A stretch of 64,000 bases of DNA, taken from positions 62,001 to 126,000 of the forward strand of contig NZ_CP113064.1 in the NCBI RefSeq assembly GCF_026625805.1. The letters run 5' to 3'. The notes below the pieces were generated by a model. It was not told where the DNA came from. It saw nothing but the letters and a program-made list of their open reading frames with translations, and did no database searches. Below, one piece after another: positions 26,740 to 35,966 of this stretch. Within the stretch, counting starts at the first letter, position 1. Each line of letters opens with the position of its first letter. The DNA is from Brevundimonas sp. SL130 (lineage in GTDB: Bacteria; Pseudomonadota; Alphaproteobacteria; Caulobacterales; Caulobacteraceae). A program made the translations under genes and the position numbers.

Positions 26740-26793
26740 GCGGCGCGTCCTGAACGCCGCCCTCAACCCGCGTAGCCGGCCGGCGGCCGAGGC

Positions 26794-27993
26794 TCAGTCG
26801 CCGCCGCTGGACGACGGCGTCCAGCCGAACGCCTTCATCATCACATCGAACAGATGGGTGTTGGGGAAATAGCCCCGCACCTGATCGGCGCCGGCGCCGA
26901 CGGCCAGGGTCGCGACCTCCTCGGCCGTATGGGTGCGATTGACCAGCACATGGTCCAGCCGGATCACATGGTCGTCGGCGCCCCTGGCCTTCCAGGCCTC
27001 ATAGCCCTCCAGCAGGTTCTGGCCCCGGCGCCCGCCGTCGACCTGGAGGCCGAACGAGTGGTCGGCGGTGAACAGCATCAGGGTGTCGTCCAGATCGACC
27101 CGGGTTTCGACCTCGGCGATCAGCCGATCCAAGTCGGCGATGTTTTGCAGGCCCTGGCGCGGGTCGTCGGTATGGGCGTCCCATTCCACCACCAGGAGAT
27201 AGCCCCCGCCCCCCGCCTGAAGCAGGTCCAGGGCCCGCAGGGTCGCGGCCCGCACGTCGATCTGGTCGGCGACGACGACAGGCCGCCTGTCGCCGGTGGG
27301 CGCCGCCTCCAGCGACGCATAGATCGGACGGTCGTGCGCCTGGGACAGGCTGTCGTAGCTGATCCCGTCTTTCGCCATCTGTTCGGCGATCTCCGCCCGG
27401 CCCGCGCCGATCAGCACGTCCACCCCGTCGCCAAAGCGCGGCGCAAAGGCCTGAGGGAAGATTTCGCCCCATTTGCTGCGGTCGTTGGCATGGGCGTAGG
27501 TCGCCGCCGGGGTCGCGTCGGTGATCGGTTGATTGGTCACGACCCCCGTCAGCAGCCCGTGCTCTTCGGCATATTCCAGCACCGTCTTGGTCGGCGTCCC
27601 GTCGCGCCGACCGCGCTCGGCGTCGGGCCCCTGGCTGATCACCCCGTTGCGCGTCTTGACCCCGGTGACGATGGAACTCATGCCGTTGGCCGAGTCCGAG
27701 ACGAAGTCGTCGACCGGCGAGGTCTCGCTGAGCCCCAGGTTCGGCCACTGCTGGATATGCAGTTTCAGCGGTTCGCCATAGGCCATCAGGCTCGCGGCGT
27801 TGACCGAGGCCACGCCGCCGGCGTCGGCCAGAAACAGGATCACATTCTTGGCCGGCCCCTCAGCCGGGGCGACTTCAGCTGGGACGGCGGACGGGGCGGC
27901 GGACTGGACGGCGGACTGGGCCAAAGCCCCCGAGGCGCAAAGACCGATCGCAAGCGCGAGGGCGGAAACCAGGCGGAGAGAGACAGGGGTCAT
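26794..27993 (-). CDS. Periplasmic alkaline phosphatase (PhoA superfamily, short E-x-D-A-H subgroup)
   Basis: The 399-residue exported phosphatase has a signal peptide ending GALAQ. Metal and nucleophile motifs are NVILFLADAGG (first Asp), DSANGMSSIVTGVKTRNGVI (Ser nucleophile after the Asp), TDATPAATYAHANDR, FTADHSFG (Asp-His), and the final His in RTHTAEEVATLAVG. The Zn loop is compressed: VVEWDAHTDDP keeps Glu, Asp and His but at shorter spacing than the usual EGxxIDxxxHxN. This marks a subgroup rather than a defect. It would release phosphate from monoesters. It converges with the HAD gene, and no pho-box was found by eye upstream. Confidence 0.88.
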   Translation of the reverse strand: MTPVSLRLVSALALAIGLCASGALAQSAVQSAAPSAVPAEVAPAEGPAKNVILFLADAGGVASVNAASLMAYGEPLKLHIQQWPNLGLSETSPVDDFVSDSANGMSSIVTGVKTRNGVISQGPDAERGRRDGTPTKTVLEYAEEHGLLTGVVTNQPITDATPAATYAHANDRSKWGEIFPQAFAPRFGDGVDVLIGAGRAEIAEQMAKDGISYDSLSQAHDRPIYASLEAAPTGDRRPVVVADQIDVRAATLRALDLLQAGGGGYLLVVEWDAHTDDPRQGLQNIADLDRLIAEVETRVDLDDTLMLFTADHSFGLQVDGGRRGQNLLEGYEAWKARGADDHVIRLDHVLVNRTHTAEEVATLAVGAGADQVRGYFPNTHLFDVMMKAFGWTPSSSGGD

Positions 27994-28102
27994 GGGGAGG
28001 GATCCAGCACGTCAGACAGGCCGTCCGCGTCCGCCAAAGGACCACAGCCTGTCTACCGCAAACCTGTGACAGTCCACGCGCCTCGGCGAAGTTCCGCGCC
28101 CC

Positions 28103-28399
28103 TCAAGCCGCGTCGCCGCCGACCAGGGCCTCGATCCGCGCCTTGACCTCGGCCTCGTCCAGCCCCTCGACGGCGATCATCTTCAGCCGCGACTGCCCGC
28201 CCCGCTCCAGCGCGACCGAGGATTTCGACACCCCCAGGCTCTTGGCCAGGAACTTCACCAGGGCGGCGTTGGCCTCGCCGTCCACCGGCCGGGCGCGCAG
28301 CCGCACCTTCAGCACGGGCCGCCCCTCGGCGTCGACGTCCCAGCCGTCGATCCGGTCGCTCGAGGCGCCGGGTTGTAGCTTGATGGGCAGTCGGGCCAT
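28103..28399 (-). CDS. yggU: YggU family protein (DUF167)
   Basis: The 98-residue DUF167 protein shows LPIKLQPGASSDRIDGW, VLKVRLRARPVDGEANAALV and KFLAKSLGVSKSSVALERGG, which cover the family's conserved KV.P.AS....G and L.V...P.dGkAN.al...LA motifs. The fold is small and mixed alpha/beta; function is unknown in the family. It lies on the same strand as the etfBA operon, separated by that operon's terminator. Confidence 0.92.
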   Translation of the reverse strand: MARLPIKLQPGASSDRIDGWDVDAEGRPVLKVRLRARPVDGEANAALVKFLAKSLGVSKSSVALERGGQSRLKMIAVEGLDEAEVKARIEALVGGDAA

Positions 28400-28414
28400 T
28401 CGGTCCCCGCAGAA

Positions 28415-28448
28415 TGCAGAAAGGGCGCGACGTCCGGCGTCGCGCCCT
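28415..28448 (-). terminator. Intrinsic terminator of the etfBA operon
   Basis: Read leftward, AGGGCGCGACG (28448-28438) pairs with CGTCGCGCCCT (28432-28422) around a 5-base loop and is followed by TTCTGC. It lies between the etfA stop and the yggU start. Confidence 0.65.
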
Positions 28449-28501
28449 CCCCTTATCGGATAATCGTCTCGGCGATCAGCCCAGAGCCTCAGCCCAGAAT
28501 C

Positions 28502-29431
28502 TCAACCCAGGGCGGCCATCAGCTCCGGCACGACGGTCTTGTAGTCGCCGACCAGGCCATAGTCCGCGACCTGGAAGATCGGGGCGTCGGGGTCCTTGTT
28601 GATGGCGACGATGGTCTTGGAGTCCTTCATCCCCGCCAGGTGCTGGATCGCGCCCGAGATGCCGATGGCGACATAGAGGGCCGGGGCCACCACCTTGCCG
28701 GTCTGGCCGACCTGATAGTCGTTCGGCGCATAGCCGGCGTCCACCGCCGCGCGCGAGGCGCCGATGGCGGCGCCCAGCTTGTCGGCCAGGGGCTCCATCA
28801 CGGCGTGGAACTCCTCGGCCGAGCCCAGGGCGCGACCGCCCGAGACCACGATCTTGGCGGCGCCCAGTTCGGGGCGGTCCGACTTGACCATTTCTTCCGA
28901 GATGAAGGCCGTCTTGGGCGCCTCGGCGCCGGCGACGCTCTCGACCGGGGCGGAGCCGCCCTCAGCGGCGGCGGCGAAGGCCGTCGGGCGCACGGTGATC
29001 ACCTTCTTGGCGTCGCCCGACTGGATCGTCTCCAGGGCGTTGCCGGCGTAGATCGGCCGCACGAAGGTGTCGGCCGACACCACCTCGATGATGTCCGAGA
29101 TCGGGGCGACGTCCAGCTTGGCGGCGATCCGGGGGGCGAAATTCTTCCCGTCCGTCGAGGCGGGCGTCAGGATGGCGTCGTAGCCGGCGGCCAGCGGGAC
29201 CACGGTCGCCGCGACCGCCTCGGCCAGGCCGTGGCCCAGGCCGCCGCTCTCGGCCAGCAGCACCTTGCGGACGCCGGCGATTTTCGAAGCCGCATCAGCA
29301 GCGGCCTGCGCGCCCTGGCCCACGACCAGAACATCCACGTCGGACGACAGGCCGAGCGCAGCGGTCACGGTCTTGTGGGTGGTGTCGCGAACGGTCGAAC
29401 CGTCGTGATCGGCGATGACGAGGACAGCCAT
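28502..29431 (-). CDS. etfA: Electron transfer flavoprotein, alpha subunit
   Basis: The 309-residue FAD-binding ETF subunit carries electrons from acyl-CoA dehydrogenases to ETF:quinone oxidoreductase. The ATG at 29429-29431 gives [20 protein letters not shown]; a longer frame upstream is not supported. The FAD motif is complete near the C-terminus: [60 protein letters not shown] and [20 protein letters not shown]. The etfB stop is one base from this start, so they are cotranscribed. Confidence 0.98.
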   Translation of the reverse strand: MAVLVIADHDGSTVRDTTHKTVTAALGLSSDVDVLVVGQGAQAAADAASKIAGVRKVLLAESGGLGHGLAEAVAATVVPLAAGYDAILTPASTDGKNFAPRIAAKLDVAPISDIIEVVSADTFVRPIYAGNALETIQSGDAKKVITVRPTAFAAAAEGGSAPVESVAGAEAPKTAFISEEMVKSDRPELGAAKIVVSGGRALGSAEEFHAVMEPLADKLGAAIGASRAAVDAGYAPNDYQVGQTGKVVAPALYVAIGISGAIQHLAGMKDSKTIVAINKDPDAPIFQVADYGLVGDYKTVVPELMAALG

Positions 29432-29432
29432 A

Positions 29433-30197
29433 TTACAGCGCTCCCACGGACTTGAGTTTGGACACCAGTTCGGCCGCATCGGCCACCTTGACCCCGGCCG
29501 ACCGTTTCGGCGGCTCGGTGACCTTCAGGACCTTCAGACGGTCGGCGACATCGACGCCGTAATCGGCGACCGCCTTGACGGCGATCTCCTTCTTCTTGGC
29601 CTTCATGATATTGGGCAGGGAGGCGTAGCGCGGCGTGTTCAGCCGCAGGTCCACCGTCACCACCGCCGGCAGGTCGGCGGCCAGGGTCTGCAAGCCGCCA
29701 TCGACTTCGCGCGTCACCGTGGCCTTGCCGCCTTCGATGACCAGTTTCCCGGCGAAGGTCGCCTGGGGCCAGTCCAGCAGGGCGGCCAGCATCTGGCCCA
29801 CGGCATTATTGTCGCCGTCGATGGACTGTTTGCCCATCAGCACCAGGTCGGGCTTTTCTTCCTCGACCACCGCCTTCAGCAGCTTGGCGACCGCCAGCGG
29901 CTCCAGGTCCGCATCCGACTGGATCAGTATGCCCCGATCCGCGCCCATGGCCAGGGCGGTGCGGATGGTTTCCTGGGCCTGGGTCACGCCGATGGAGACC
30001 ACGACGATCTCGGTCGCGGTGCCGGCGGCGTGATGCTCCTTGCCTTCCTTCAGACGAACCGCCTCTTCGACGGCGATTTCGTCGAAGGGATTCATGCTCA
30101 TCTTGACGTTGGCCAAGTCGACGCCGGACTGGTCAGCCTTGACGCGGGCCTTGACGTTATAGTCGATCACCCGTTTGACGGGGACGAGAACCTTCAT
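29433..30197 (-). CDS. etfB: Electron transfer flavoprotein, beta subunit
   Basis: The 254-residue subunit begins [20 protein letters not shown] at 30195-30197; the open frame extends upstream but the family starts here. Family motifs are [52 protein letters not shown] with the AMP-binding loop, and [13 protein letters not shown], the recognition-loop end. It pairs with etfA directly downstream. In many alphaproteobacteria etfBA follow a cobalamin adenosyltransferase gene; here about 2.9 kb of repeats, a small protein and an S41 gene separate them, suggesting insertion. Confidence 0.98.
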   Translation of the reverse strand: MKVLVPVKRVIDYNVKARVKADQSGVDLANVKMSMNPFDEIAVEEAVRLKEGKEHHAAGTATEIVVVSIGVTQAQETIRTALAMGADRGILIQSDADLEPLAVAKLLKAVVEEEKPDLVLMGKQSIDGDNNAVGQMLAALLDWPQATFAGKLVIEGGKATVTREVDGGLQTLAADLPAVVTVDLRLNTPRYASLPNIMKAKKKEIAVKAVADYGVDVADRLKVLKVTEPPKRSAGVKVADAAELVSKLKSVGAL

Positions 30198-30312
30198 GGG
30201 TCTATCCGTGAATTCGCCTGAATGTAGGGGCAGGACATGGAGTGGTCGCGAAGGCCTGTCAACGTAACGCGGGGTCAAGCTCCCGTGCAAAACCCGCCTA
30301 ACGGATCCTGAG

Positions 30313-30657
30313 ATGAAGCGTTTCCTGACCTTTCCCCGCCTGGCCATGATCTTCTTCGCCCTGTTCGGCGTGTCCATCGCGGGCGTTTTTGCGGTCCAGG
30401 CCTATTGGGTCGCGCCGGGCGAACGCTGCGAGGCGGCGGGCAAATGGTACGACATGGAAAACCGCATCTGCGCCCAGCCCATCTCCATCGCCGAAATCAC
30501 CGGCCGCCCCAACGGCGTCTCGCGCGCCCAGGCCTCGGACGAAAAGAACCGCGAACTGATCCGCATCGAAGACCAACTCGCCGCCCAGGACCGCGCCCGC
30601 GCCGCCGAAATCACCCGCCAGAAAGCGGCGCTCAACGCGGCCAAACCGGCGACCTGA
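30313..30657 (+). CDS. Small single-pass membrane protein, unknown function
   Basis: The 114-residue protein has one N-terminal membrane segment ([20 protein letters not shown]), a short conserved-looking stretch [20 protein letters not shown] with two Cys residues (with the earlier RCEA), and a charged helical tail ([20 protein letters not shown]) likely to be coiled coil. No family is recognised. It is divergent from etfB and ends 11 bases before the first mosaic repeat block. Start: the ATG at 30313 gives the basic pre-membrane segment MKRFLTFPR. Confidence 0.65.
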   Translation: MKRFLTFPRLAMIFFALFGVSIAGVFAVQAYWVAPGERCEAAGKWYDMENRICAQPISIAEITGRPNGVSRAQASDEKNRELIRIEDQLAAQDRARAAEITRQKAALNAAKPAT

Positions 30658-30667
30658 TCGGATAACG

Positions 30668-31093
30668 TCACCTCTCCGCGCGCGTAGGCGCGGGGAACCA
30701 GACCCTCTCCCGCTTGCGGGAGAGGTGGCCCGGCGTTCGCGAAGCGAACCAGGGTCGGAGAGGGAAGTCTTTTTTCAGCAAAGCAAACGCCCCCCATCGT
30801 CAGGCGTGTCGCTTCGCGCCACGACCTGACACTTCCCCCGCAAGCGGGGGAAGATCTGTGACCACCCTTCACCTCCCCGTTCGCGAAGGCGAACGGGGAG
30901 GACCGGCGGGAGCGTCAGCGAACGCCAGGTGGGGGCGACTCGGTGTCAAAAGTCGGCCTGGTCACCCCCACCGCCGGAGTCGCCCCCGCCTGGTCGCAAG
31001 CGCGACCGGTCCTCCCCACGCGCCTTCGCGCGCGGAGAGGTGACGCCGCCCTCTCTTGTTTCGTCCTGTATGGACGGTGCGGCCCTACCGCGC
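30668..31093. repeat. Mosaic palindromic repeat block, copy 1 (flanks S41 gene)
   Basis: A ~425-bp patchwork of hairpins: CCTCTCCCGC...GCGGGAGAGG, GGCGTTCGCGAAGCGAACC, GGTCGGAGAGGG, then ACTTCCCCCGC...GCGGGGGAAG, then an inverted pair at 30870-31042, and a tail CGTCCTGTATGGACGGTGCG. Nearly the same sequence in the same orientation recurs at 32770-33132, except for one ~65-base segment missing from that copy. No gene is visible; the short open frames are low-complexity. Confidence 0.85.
30870..31042. repeat. Gene-less inverted pair of the DUF559-type repeat
   Basis: CACCTCCCCGTTCGCGAAGG at 30870 starts a left repeat ending GTGGGGGCGACTC. The inverted partner (30970-31042) ends GGAGAGGTGA. Between them only ~30 bases remain, whereas the relatives at 7350/7848 enclose a DUF559 gene. 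Outer stems differ (TTCGC/GCGAA against GCGCGC/GCGCG) yet each still pairs, so structure is conserved. Confidence 0.75.
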
Positions 31094-31203
31094 CGCTCAA
31101 CTAGCCCCCGCCGGACGAGCGCTCATCTTGCCCGCCCCCTGACGTCCGCCTACTCTAGGAACCGGCCCCTCCACCCGGAGGTTGCGGCCGTCGGGGGACT
31201 TCT

Positions 31204-32751
31204 ATGCCGTCTATTCGTCGCCTTGCGCTTGTCGCGGCGGGGGTCTTGGCCCTGTCGGCCGCGCCCCTCCCCGCCGAGACCCAAGCCGCCCCCTTGCCGT
31301 CAGGATCGACGCCCCAGGACGCAGCCCCGTCCCCAGCTCAATTCCCGGCAGACAGAGACTGGGGCAAAACCCTGCGCGAGGACGCGACAGCGATCCATGA
31401 CGCCATCGCGTCCAGCCATCCCGGCATGGTCAACCCCGACGACCCCCAGTTCGCGCGCATGAACGAGACCCAATACGCCCTGGCTCTGACCCGGGCCGAA
31501 GCCGCCGACAGTTTCGCCGACTACTTCTACGCCCTGCAGCACTATGTGGCGGCGTTCGATGACGGCCATCTCGGCTTCGGCGTCTACGGATCGACACCAG
31601 ACAAGGGGGGCGCTTGGCCAGGGTTCATCGCCAAGGATGACGGGGCCAGAGGGCTTGTCGTCACAGTCGCCGAACCCTGGGCGGGCGTCGCTGTCGGCGA
31701 CCGGATCTCATCCTGCGACGGTCGCGACGCCTTCCAGGTCGGAAATGATCGGATCGGCGCCCGCTTCGGACGTTGGGAACTGGCGTCCCAACGCCTGTCG
31801 TTCGGCGGATGGGTCATGATCGATACGGGCGACCCTTACGTCGCCCCCATCAAAAACTGCGTCTTCGAAACCCCCGCCGGCGCCCGCGCCATCGATCTGG
31901 ATTGGCGACCGGCCGGACCCGACTTCTATTCCCGCTATGATGTTTTTCCGGCCCGCACGCGAGGTGCGATCGGGATGCGCCGCCTGGACGACGGTCGCTA
32001 CTGGATCACGCTTCCGACCTTCAACGGCAACCCGGACAGTGAAGACGGGCGCGGTCTGGCCGCCTTGATCACGCAGATCGCCGCACAGGCCGACGCCCTG
32101 CGTTCAGCCCCGGCGGTTGTCTTCGACCTTCGCGGCAATGGCGGCGGATCATCCCTCTGGTCGCATCAGATCGCAGAAAACCTGTGGGGGCCGGGTGCGT
32201 TCCAGCACGCGCCCGAGCCTCCAATGACAGTCGTTTGGCGCGCCTCTGAAGACAACTTGCAAGCCTTGCGCGCGAATCTGGAACGGCGCGATGCGAATGG
32301 AAACCTCTCAAGCGAAGCCAGGGACTGGTATCAGAATTCCATCGCCGGGTTGGAGCAGGCGCTGGCAAGAGGCGATGATCGCTGGGTCATAAGGCCGAAC
32401 CTCGATGGCGGCTCGGCCGCCGACGCTGAGGCCTTGGCCTTTCAGCCGCCTAAGGGGACCGTGTTCGTACTGACGGACGCGACCTGCATGTCGGCCTGCC
32501 TGGACGCCGTGGACCTGTGGGTTCGGCTCGGCGCAAAGCCCATTGGCCGCGAGACCGGGGCCGATGCCGTCTATATGGAAATCCGCTCCATCCGGGTTCC
32601 CAGCGGCCTCGGCGCCATGTCCCTGCCGATGAAATTCTACATCGGCCGGGAGCGCGGACATAATCAGCCCGTGTCGCCCCTCCATCGCTTTGACGGAGAC
32701 ATGAACGACACGGCGGCGCTTGAGGCCTGGACGGCGAGGCTTCCGCACTGA
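31204..32751 (+). CDS. Secreted S41/TSPc-family peptidase-like protein
   Basis: The 515-residue protein has a signal peptide (IRRLALVAAGVLALSAAPLP, cut near LPAE) and a long N-terminal helical region (~50-110). A degenerate PDZ-like stretch follows (AVGDRISSCDGRDAF). The TSPc domain has YWITLPTFNGN, VVFDLRGNGGGSSLWSHQIA, and TVFVLTDATCMSACLDAVDL, where the second Ser is the probable nucleophile. As in the other S41 gene in this window, no GKG lysine follows: IGRETGADAVY takes that place. It is framed by two near-identical repeat blocks and lies inside the normally compact cobalamin adenosyltransferase-etfBA neighbourhood, pointing to acquisition. The substrate is unknown. Confidence 0.8.
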   Translation: MPSIRRLALVAAGVLALSAAPLPAETQAAPLPSGSTPQDAAPSPAQFPADRDWGKTLREDATAIHDAIASSHPGMVNPDDPQFARMNETQYALALTRAEAADSFADYFYALQHYVAAFDDGHLGFGVYGSTPDKGGAWPGFIAKDDGARGLVVTVAEPWAGVAVGDRISSCDGRDAFQVGNDRIGARFGRWELASQRLSFGGWVMIDTGDPYVAPIKNCVFETPAGARAIDLDWRPAGPDFYSRYDVFPARTRGAIGMRRLDDGRYWITLPTFNGNPDSEDGRGLAALITQIAAQADALRSAPAVVFDLRGNGGGSSLWSHQIAENLWGPGAFQHAPEPPMTVVWRASEDNLQALRANLERRDANGNLSSEARDWYQNSIAGLEQALARGDDRWVIRPNLDGGSAADAEALAFQPPKGTVFVLTDATCMSACLDAVDLWVRLGAKPIGRETGADAVYMEIRSIRVPSGLGAMSLPMKFYIGRERGHNQPVSPLHRFDGDMNDTAALEAWTARLPH

Positions 32752-32769
32752 TGTGGGGCGACAAGGATG

Positions 32770-33132
32770 CGATGCGCGCGCGAAGGCGCGTGGGGACCAG
32801 ATCCTCTCCCGCTTGCGGGAGAGGTGGCCCGGCGTTCGCGAAGCGAACCAGGGTCGGAGAGGGAAGTCTTTTTCAGCAAAGCAAAACGCCCCCCATCGTC
32901 AGGCGTGTCGCTGCGCGCCCCGACCTGACACTTCCCCCGCAAGCGGGGGAAGATCTGCGAACGCCAGGTGGGGGCGACTCGGCGCCAGACGCTGACCCGG
33001 TCATCCCCGCCGCCGGAGTCGCCCCCGCCTGGTCGCAAGCGCGACCGGTCCTCCCCCCGCGCCTTCGCGCGCGGAGAGGTGACGCCGCCCTCTCTTCTTT
33101 CGTCCTGTATGGACGGTGCGCCCCTACCGCGT
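32770..33132. repeat. Mosaic palindromic repeat block, copy 2 (truncated)
   Basis: The same order of hairpins as copy 1, in direct orientation ~2.1 kb away, including the GGCGTTCGCGAAGCGAACC and GACACTTCCCCCGC segments. It lacks a ~65-bp segment holding the CACCTCCCCG half of the inverted pair: the sequence passes directly from AAGATCTG to CGAACGCCAGG. The tail runs over the last codons of the adenosyltransferase gene (stop at 33124). Confidence 0.85.
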
Positions 33133-33696
33133 CGCCCCCGGCTTCCATTTCACGTCGTTGGCCCCGTTCGCATTCGCCCGCCGCCCCGCGACGAACAGAT
33201 GGTCCGACAGCCGGTTCAGATACCGCACCGCCGCCCCATTGACCGCCTCCCCCGCTTCAACCAGCCGCACGGCCTCGCGCTCGGCCCGGCGGCACACGGT
33301 GCGGGCCACGTGCAGATGGGTCGACAGGGGCGAGCCGCCGGGCAGGATGAAACTGTCCAGCGGCTTCAGGCTTTCGTTCATCCAGTCGATTTCCTGCTCC
33401 AGCCGCTCGACCTGGCTGTCCAGGATCCGCAGCGCCTCCCAGGCGGGCGGCGGGTCCAGCGGGGTGGCCAGGTCGGCGCCCAGGTCGAACAGCTCGTTCT
33501 GGATCCGGGCCAGCATGGCGTCGATCCGGTCGTTCTGGCCGCTGTTCAGCCGGGCCACGCCCAGGACGGCGTTCAGTTCGTCCACCGCGCCGTAAGCCTC
33601 GACCCGGGGATCAGTCTTGGACACCGGGGCGCCCGAGGCCAGACGGGTCTGCCCGTCGTCGCCGGTGCGGGTGTAGATCTTGTTCAGCGTCACCAT
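33124..33696 (-). CDS. ATP:cob(I)alamin adenosyltransferase (PduO-type)
   Basis: The 190-residue enzyme adds the 5'-deoxyadenosyl group of ATP to cob(I)alamin. PduO/MMAB signatures are IYTRTGDDGQTRLASGAPVS at the N-terminus (ATP loop), VEAYGAVDELNAVLGVAR, LFDLGADLATP, FILPGGSPLSTHLHVARTVC, RRAEREAVRL and LNRLSDHLFVAGRRAN. Four bases separate it from the HIG1-like gene upstream. The C-terminal codons lie in the tail of a repeat block. It probably supplies adenosylcobalamin for methylmalonyl-CoA mutase or ribonucleotide reductase. Confidence 0.94.
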   Translation of the reverse strand: MVTLNKIYTRTGDDGQTRLASGAPVSKTDPRVEAYGAVDELNAVLGVARLNSGQNDRIDAMLARIQNELFDLGADLATPLDPPPAWEALRILDSQVERLEQEIDWMNESLKPLDSFILPGGSPLSTHLHVARTVCRRAEREAVRLVEAGEAVNGAAVRYLNRLSDHLFVAGRRANANGANDVKWKPGATR

Positions 33697-33699
33697 GGA

Positions 33700-33903
33700 T
33701 CAGCCCCCTTGCGTCGCCTTCCACACCATGCCGCCGACCAGGATCAGCACGGCGACCGCCTGAAGCCCGACCCGCCAGCGCATCAGCCTGTTGGAATGGC
33801 TCCGGGCGTAGTCCCCGCCCCGGAACAGCGAATAGAGGCCCAGGCCCAGCGTTACGGTGACGGCGGCGATGGCGGCGATGACCAGGATGTCGAACATCTG
33901 CAT
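33700..33903 (-). CDS. Twin-transmembrane HIG1-domain small protein
   Basis: The 67-residue protein has two hydrophobic helices, ~6-26 (ILVIAAIAAVTVTLGLGLYS) and ~47-62 (GLQAVAVLILVGGMVW), joined by FRGGDYARSHSNRLMRWRV. The GGxYxRxxSNxLMRxRV linker is the signature of the bacterial HIG1-like family, often beside cobalamin adenosyltransferase and etf genes and related to respiratory-complex accessory proteins. The role in this organism is inferred. Confidence 0.88.
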   Translation of the reverse strand: MQMFDILVIAAIAAVTVTLGLGLYSLFRGGDYARSHSNRLMRWRVGLQAVAVLILVGGMVWKATQGG

Positions 33904-34004
33904 GACGCCAGTCTAGGCCCGTCAGCGGCCCCGGTCGCGCAAAATTCGCCGTTCCCGCTGCGAAGCTAAGCCATTGGTCACCATTGTTGCCGCACTATGA
34001 CTCC

Positions 34005-35159
34005 ATGACAGATCGCGTCGTCCGCAACCTCGAGCATCTCCGAAGCTCGGCCTCCACCGCACGGGTGCTGAACCTGCTGCGCGTGTGGGAAGAGCATGGC
34101 GAGAGCCGCACCGACGGCGCCGTGCGCAATCCCGACTGGTCGGCGCGGCCGGTCTTCCGCACCTCGGCCCTGAACCGCAGCCTGATCATCAAGCACCGGC
34201 TGAGGCGCAACGAGATCGATCTCTTCCCCGGCCGGCGCCAGGTCGCCACCAAGATGGTCATCCCCATCGACGACGAGGATCTGAAGACCGGCGGCCGCTA
34301 TGTCTTCGTCAATCAGATCGGCTTCGAGCGGATGATGGCCGAGGCCTTCGGCCTGTCCGCCGGCCACCCCGACCTCGAGACCCTGCGCCTGATCGACCGT
34401 CTGCCGTCGCTGGATCCCTTCCTGCTGCGCGAGCAGCTGCGGCGCGGCGGTCTGGACCCGGCGCCCTGCTATTTCGCCATCAGCGAGAGCGACCTGGCGC
34501 GGATGCAAAGCTTCGTCCACGCCGAGATCGAGCCCCTGGTCAGCCTCAGCCTGGGCGAGGACACCATCGCCGTGGCCTCGGAATCGGCGTCGCGGATGGC
34601 GGCCAAGATCCTGTCCAACAGCCCCGGCGACCAGCTGGAGGCCCTGCGCCACACCCTGCGTCTGGCCCCGGAACAGTATCAGGAGGGGGTCTTCTGCTGG
34701 AAGGGCTTCCTCTATTACAAATGGACCCTGTCCACCCTGCTGGGCGAGGTCGCGACCGTCGCCGAGGCCGTCCGCACCTTCAAGCCGACCGGCAAGATCG
34801 ACCGCGTCGCCCGCGAGCATCTGGACCGCAGCCGCACCGTCCTGCGCGGCCGCATCATCCGCACCTGCGACGAGGTCAGCCGCACCCTGCGCATCTATGA
34901 CGACGCCTACGCCCGCCTGACGCAAGAAGGCCGCCCCACCGCCTTCCGCGACTTCCTGCTGGACGCCCCGTCGATGTTCGCCAAGCTGGGCGACCAGCTG
35001 GGCGCCGTCCAGCATATCGTCAGCTACTGGCGCTTCCGCTTCCGCCCCGCCGCCCATCCCCCCGGCGTCGAGGAGCTGATGGACATCTTCATGGACTTCG
35101 AGACCGGCCTCTTGGGCCGCGGCGAGCTGCCCGACGACATCGCCGTGATGGCCGCCTAG
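34005..35159 (+). CDS. Conserved cytoplasmic protein of unknown function
   Basis: The 384-residue protein is chosen from the ATG at 34005 (MTDRVVRNLEHLRSSASTAR); a TTG at 33984 would add seven residues. It looks soluble and mainly helical, with no signal peptide or membrane helix. Distinct stretches are VFRTSALNRSLIIKHRLRRN, GGRYVFVNQIGFERMMAEAF, YQEGVFCWKGFLYYKWTLST and the C-terminal ELMDIFMDFETGLLG. I do not recognise a family. Codon use is native (GC-rich), so it looks like a vertical gene. It converges with the broken terminase, one base apart (stop at 35159, terminase end at 35161). Confidence 0.75.
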   Translation: MTDRVVRNLEHLRSSASTARVLNLLRVWEEHGESRTDGAVRNPDWSARPVFRTSALNRSLIIKHRLRRNEIDLFPGRRQVATKMVIPIDDEDLKTGGRYVFVNQIGFERMMAEAFGLSAGHPDLETLRLIDRLPSLDPFLLREQLRRGGLDPAPCYFAISESDLARMQSFVHAEIEPLVSLSLGEDTIAVASESASRMAAKILSNSPGDQLEALRHTLRLAPEQYQEGVFCWKGFLYYKWTLSTLLGEVATVAEAVRTFKPTGKIDRVAREHLDRSRTVLRGRIIRTCDEVSRTLRIYDDAYARLTQEGRPTAFRDFLLDAPSMFAKLGDQLGAVQHIVSYWRFRFRPAAHPPGVEELMDIFMDFETGLLGRGELPDDIAVMAA

Positions 35160-35966
35160 CCTACAGCGCCCGCACCCGCGGCCCCTCGCCCCGGCCGTCC
35201 AGCATCAGGTCGGTGACGGCCCAGACCAGGGCGTCGGCCCGGTCCCAATGCCCCTCCCCCGATCCGGCAGCCTCCCCCTCCTCCTCGGCGCCCAGCTCCA
35301 TCAGCTCCTCCTCCAGCGCCGCGAACGCGCCCGCATGCCGGACCCGCCCCTGTTCATACAGGGCCGCCACCGGCTCGGCCCGCGCCGCCTTGCCGCGCGA
35401 GGCCCGCACCGCCGTAAAGCCGACGCCGTCCCCATCCGCCCCGCACCCGGCCGCCTTCAGCACCGCCGCGACCATGTCCCCGCCCTGGTTGACCTCGCCG
35501 ACGATGCGGACCGCGCCGAAAATCCGCGCCGTCTCCATCGCCCGCTCGGCCCATTTCTGCGGCGACAGCCCCCGCATCGAGCGGTCGGCCAGCACCCAGG
35601 CCGTCTCCCCGCGCCGCCCCACCGCCACGATGCCGCAGGCGTCCCCGCCGCGCGAACAGGTCGGGTCCAGCCCCACCACCACCCGCTCATAGACCGGCCG
35701 CCCGTCCACCGACGCCGGCGCCTCCCCCCGCGCCGCCGCCATCATCTCGGCGGTGAACAGCCCGCCCTCGGGCTCGACCACCTGGCCCTCCAGCTCCTGC
35801 GCCGCCCGCCGCGTCCCGCCGTACAGCCGCTCCAGCCCCTCCAGAAACCCCGGCGCCAGATGATCGCCATTGTCCCGCGTCGTCGCATGGGTGAGCGCAC
35901 ATAATTCCTCGGCGCGGAGCGCCTTGAGCGCCCTTGTCGGGCGCGGCGTGGTCGTAACCACCAGCC

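Noticed and set aside
26740..26793. Duplicated tRNA 3' end as right attachment site of the island
   Set aside because: No sequence resembling the tRNA-Arg T-arm and acceptor end was found here.
26794..27993. Alkaline phosphatase Zn loop considered as broken
   Set aside because: The EWDAHTDD loop keeps Glu, Asp and His, and all other metal and nucleophile residues are present; it looks like a subgroup feature.
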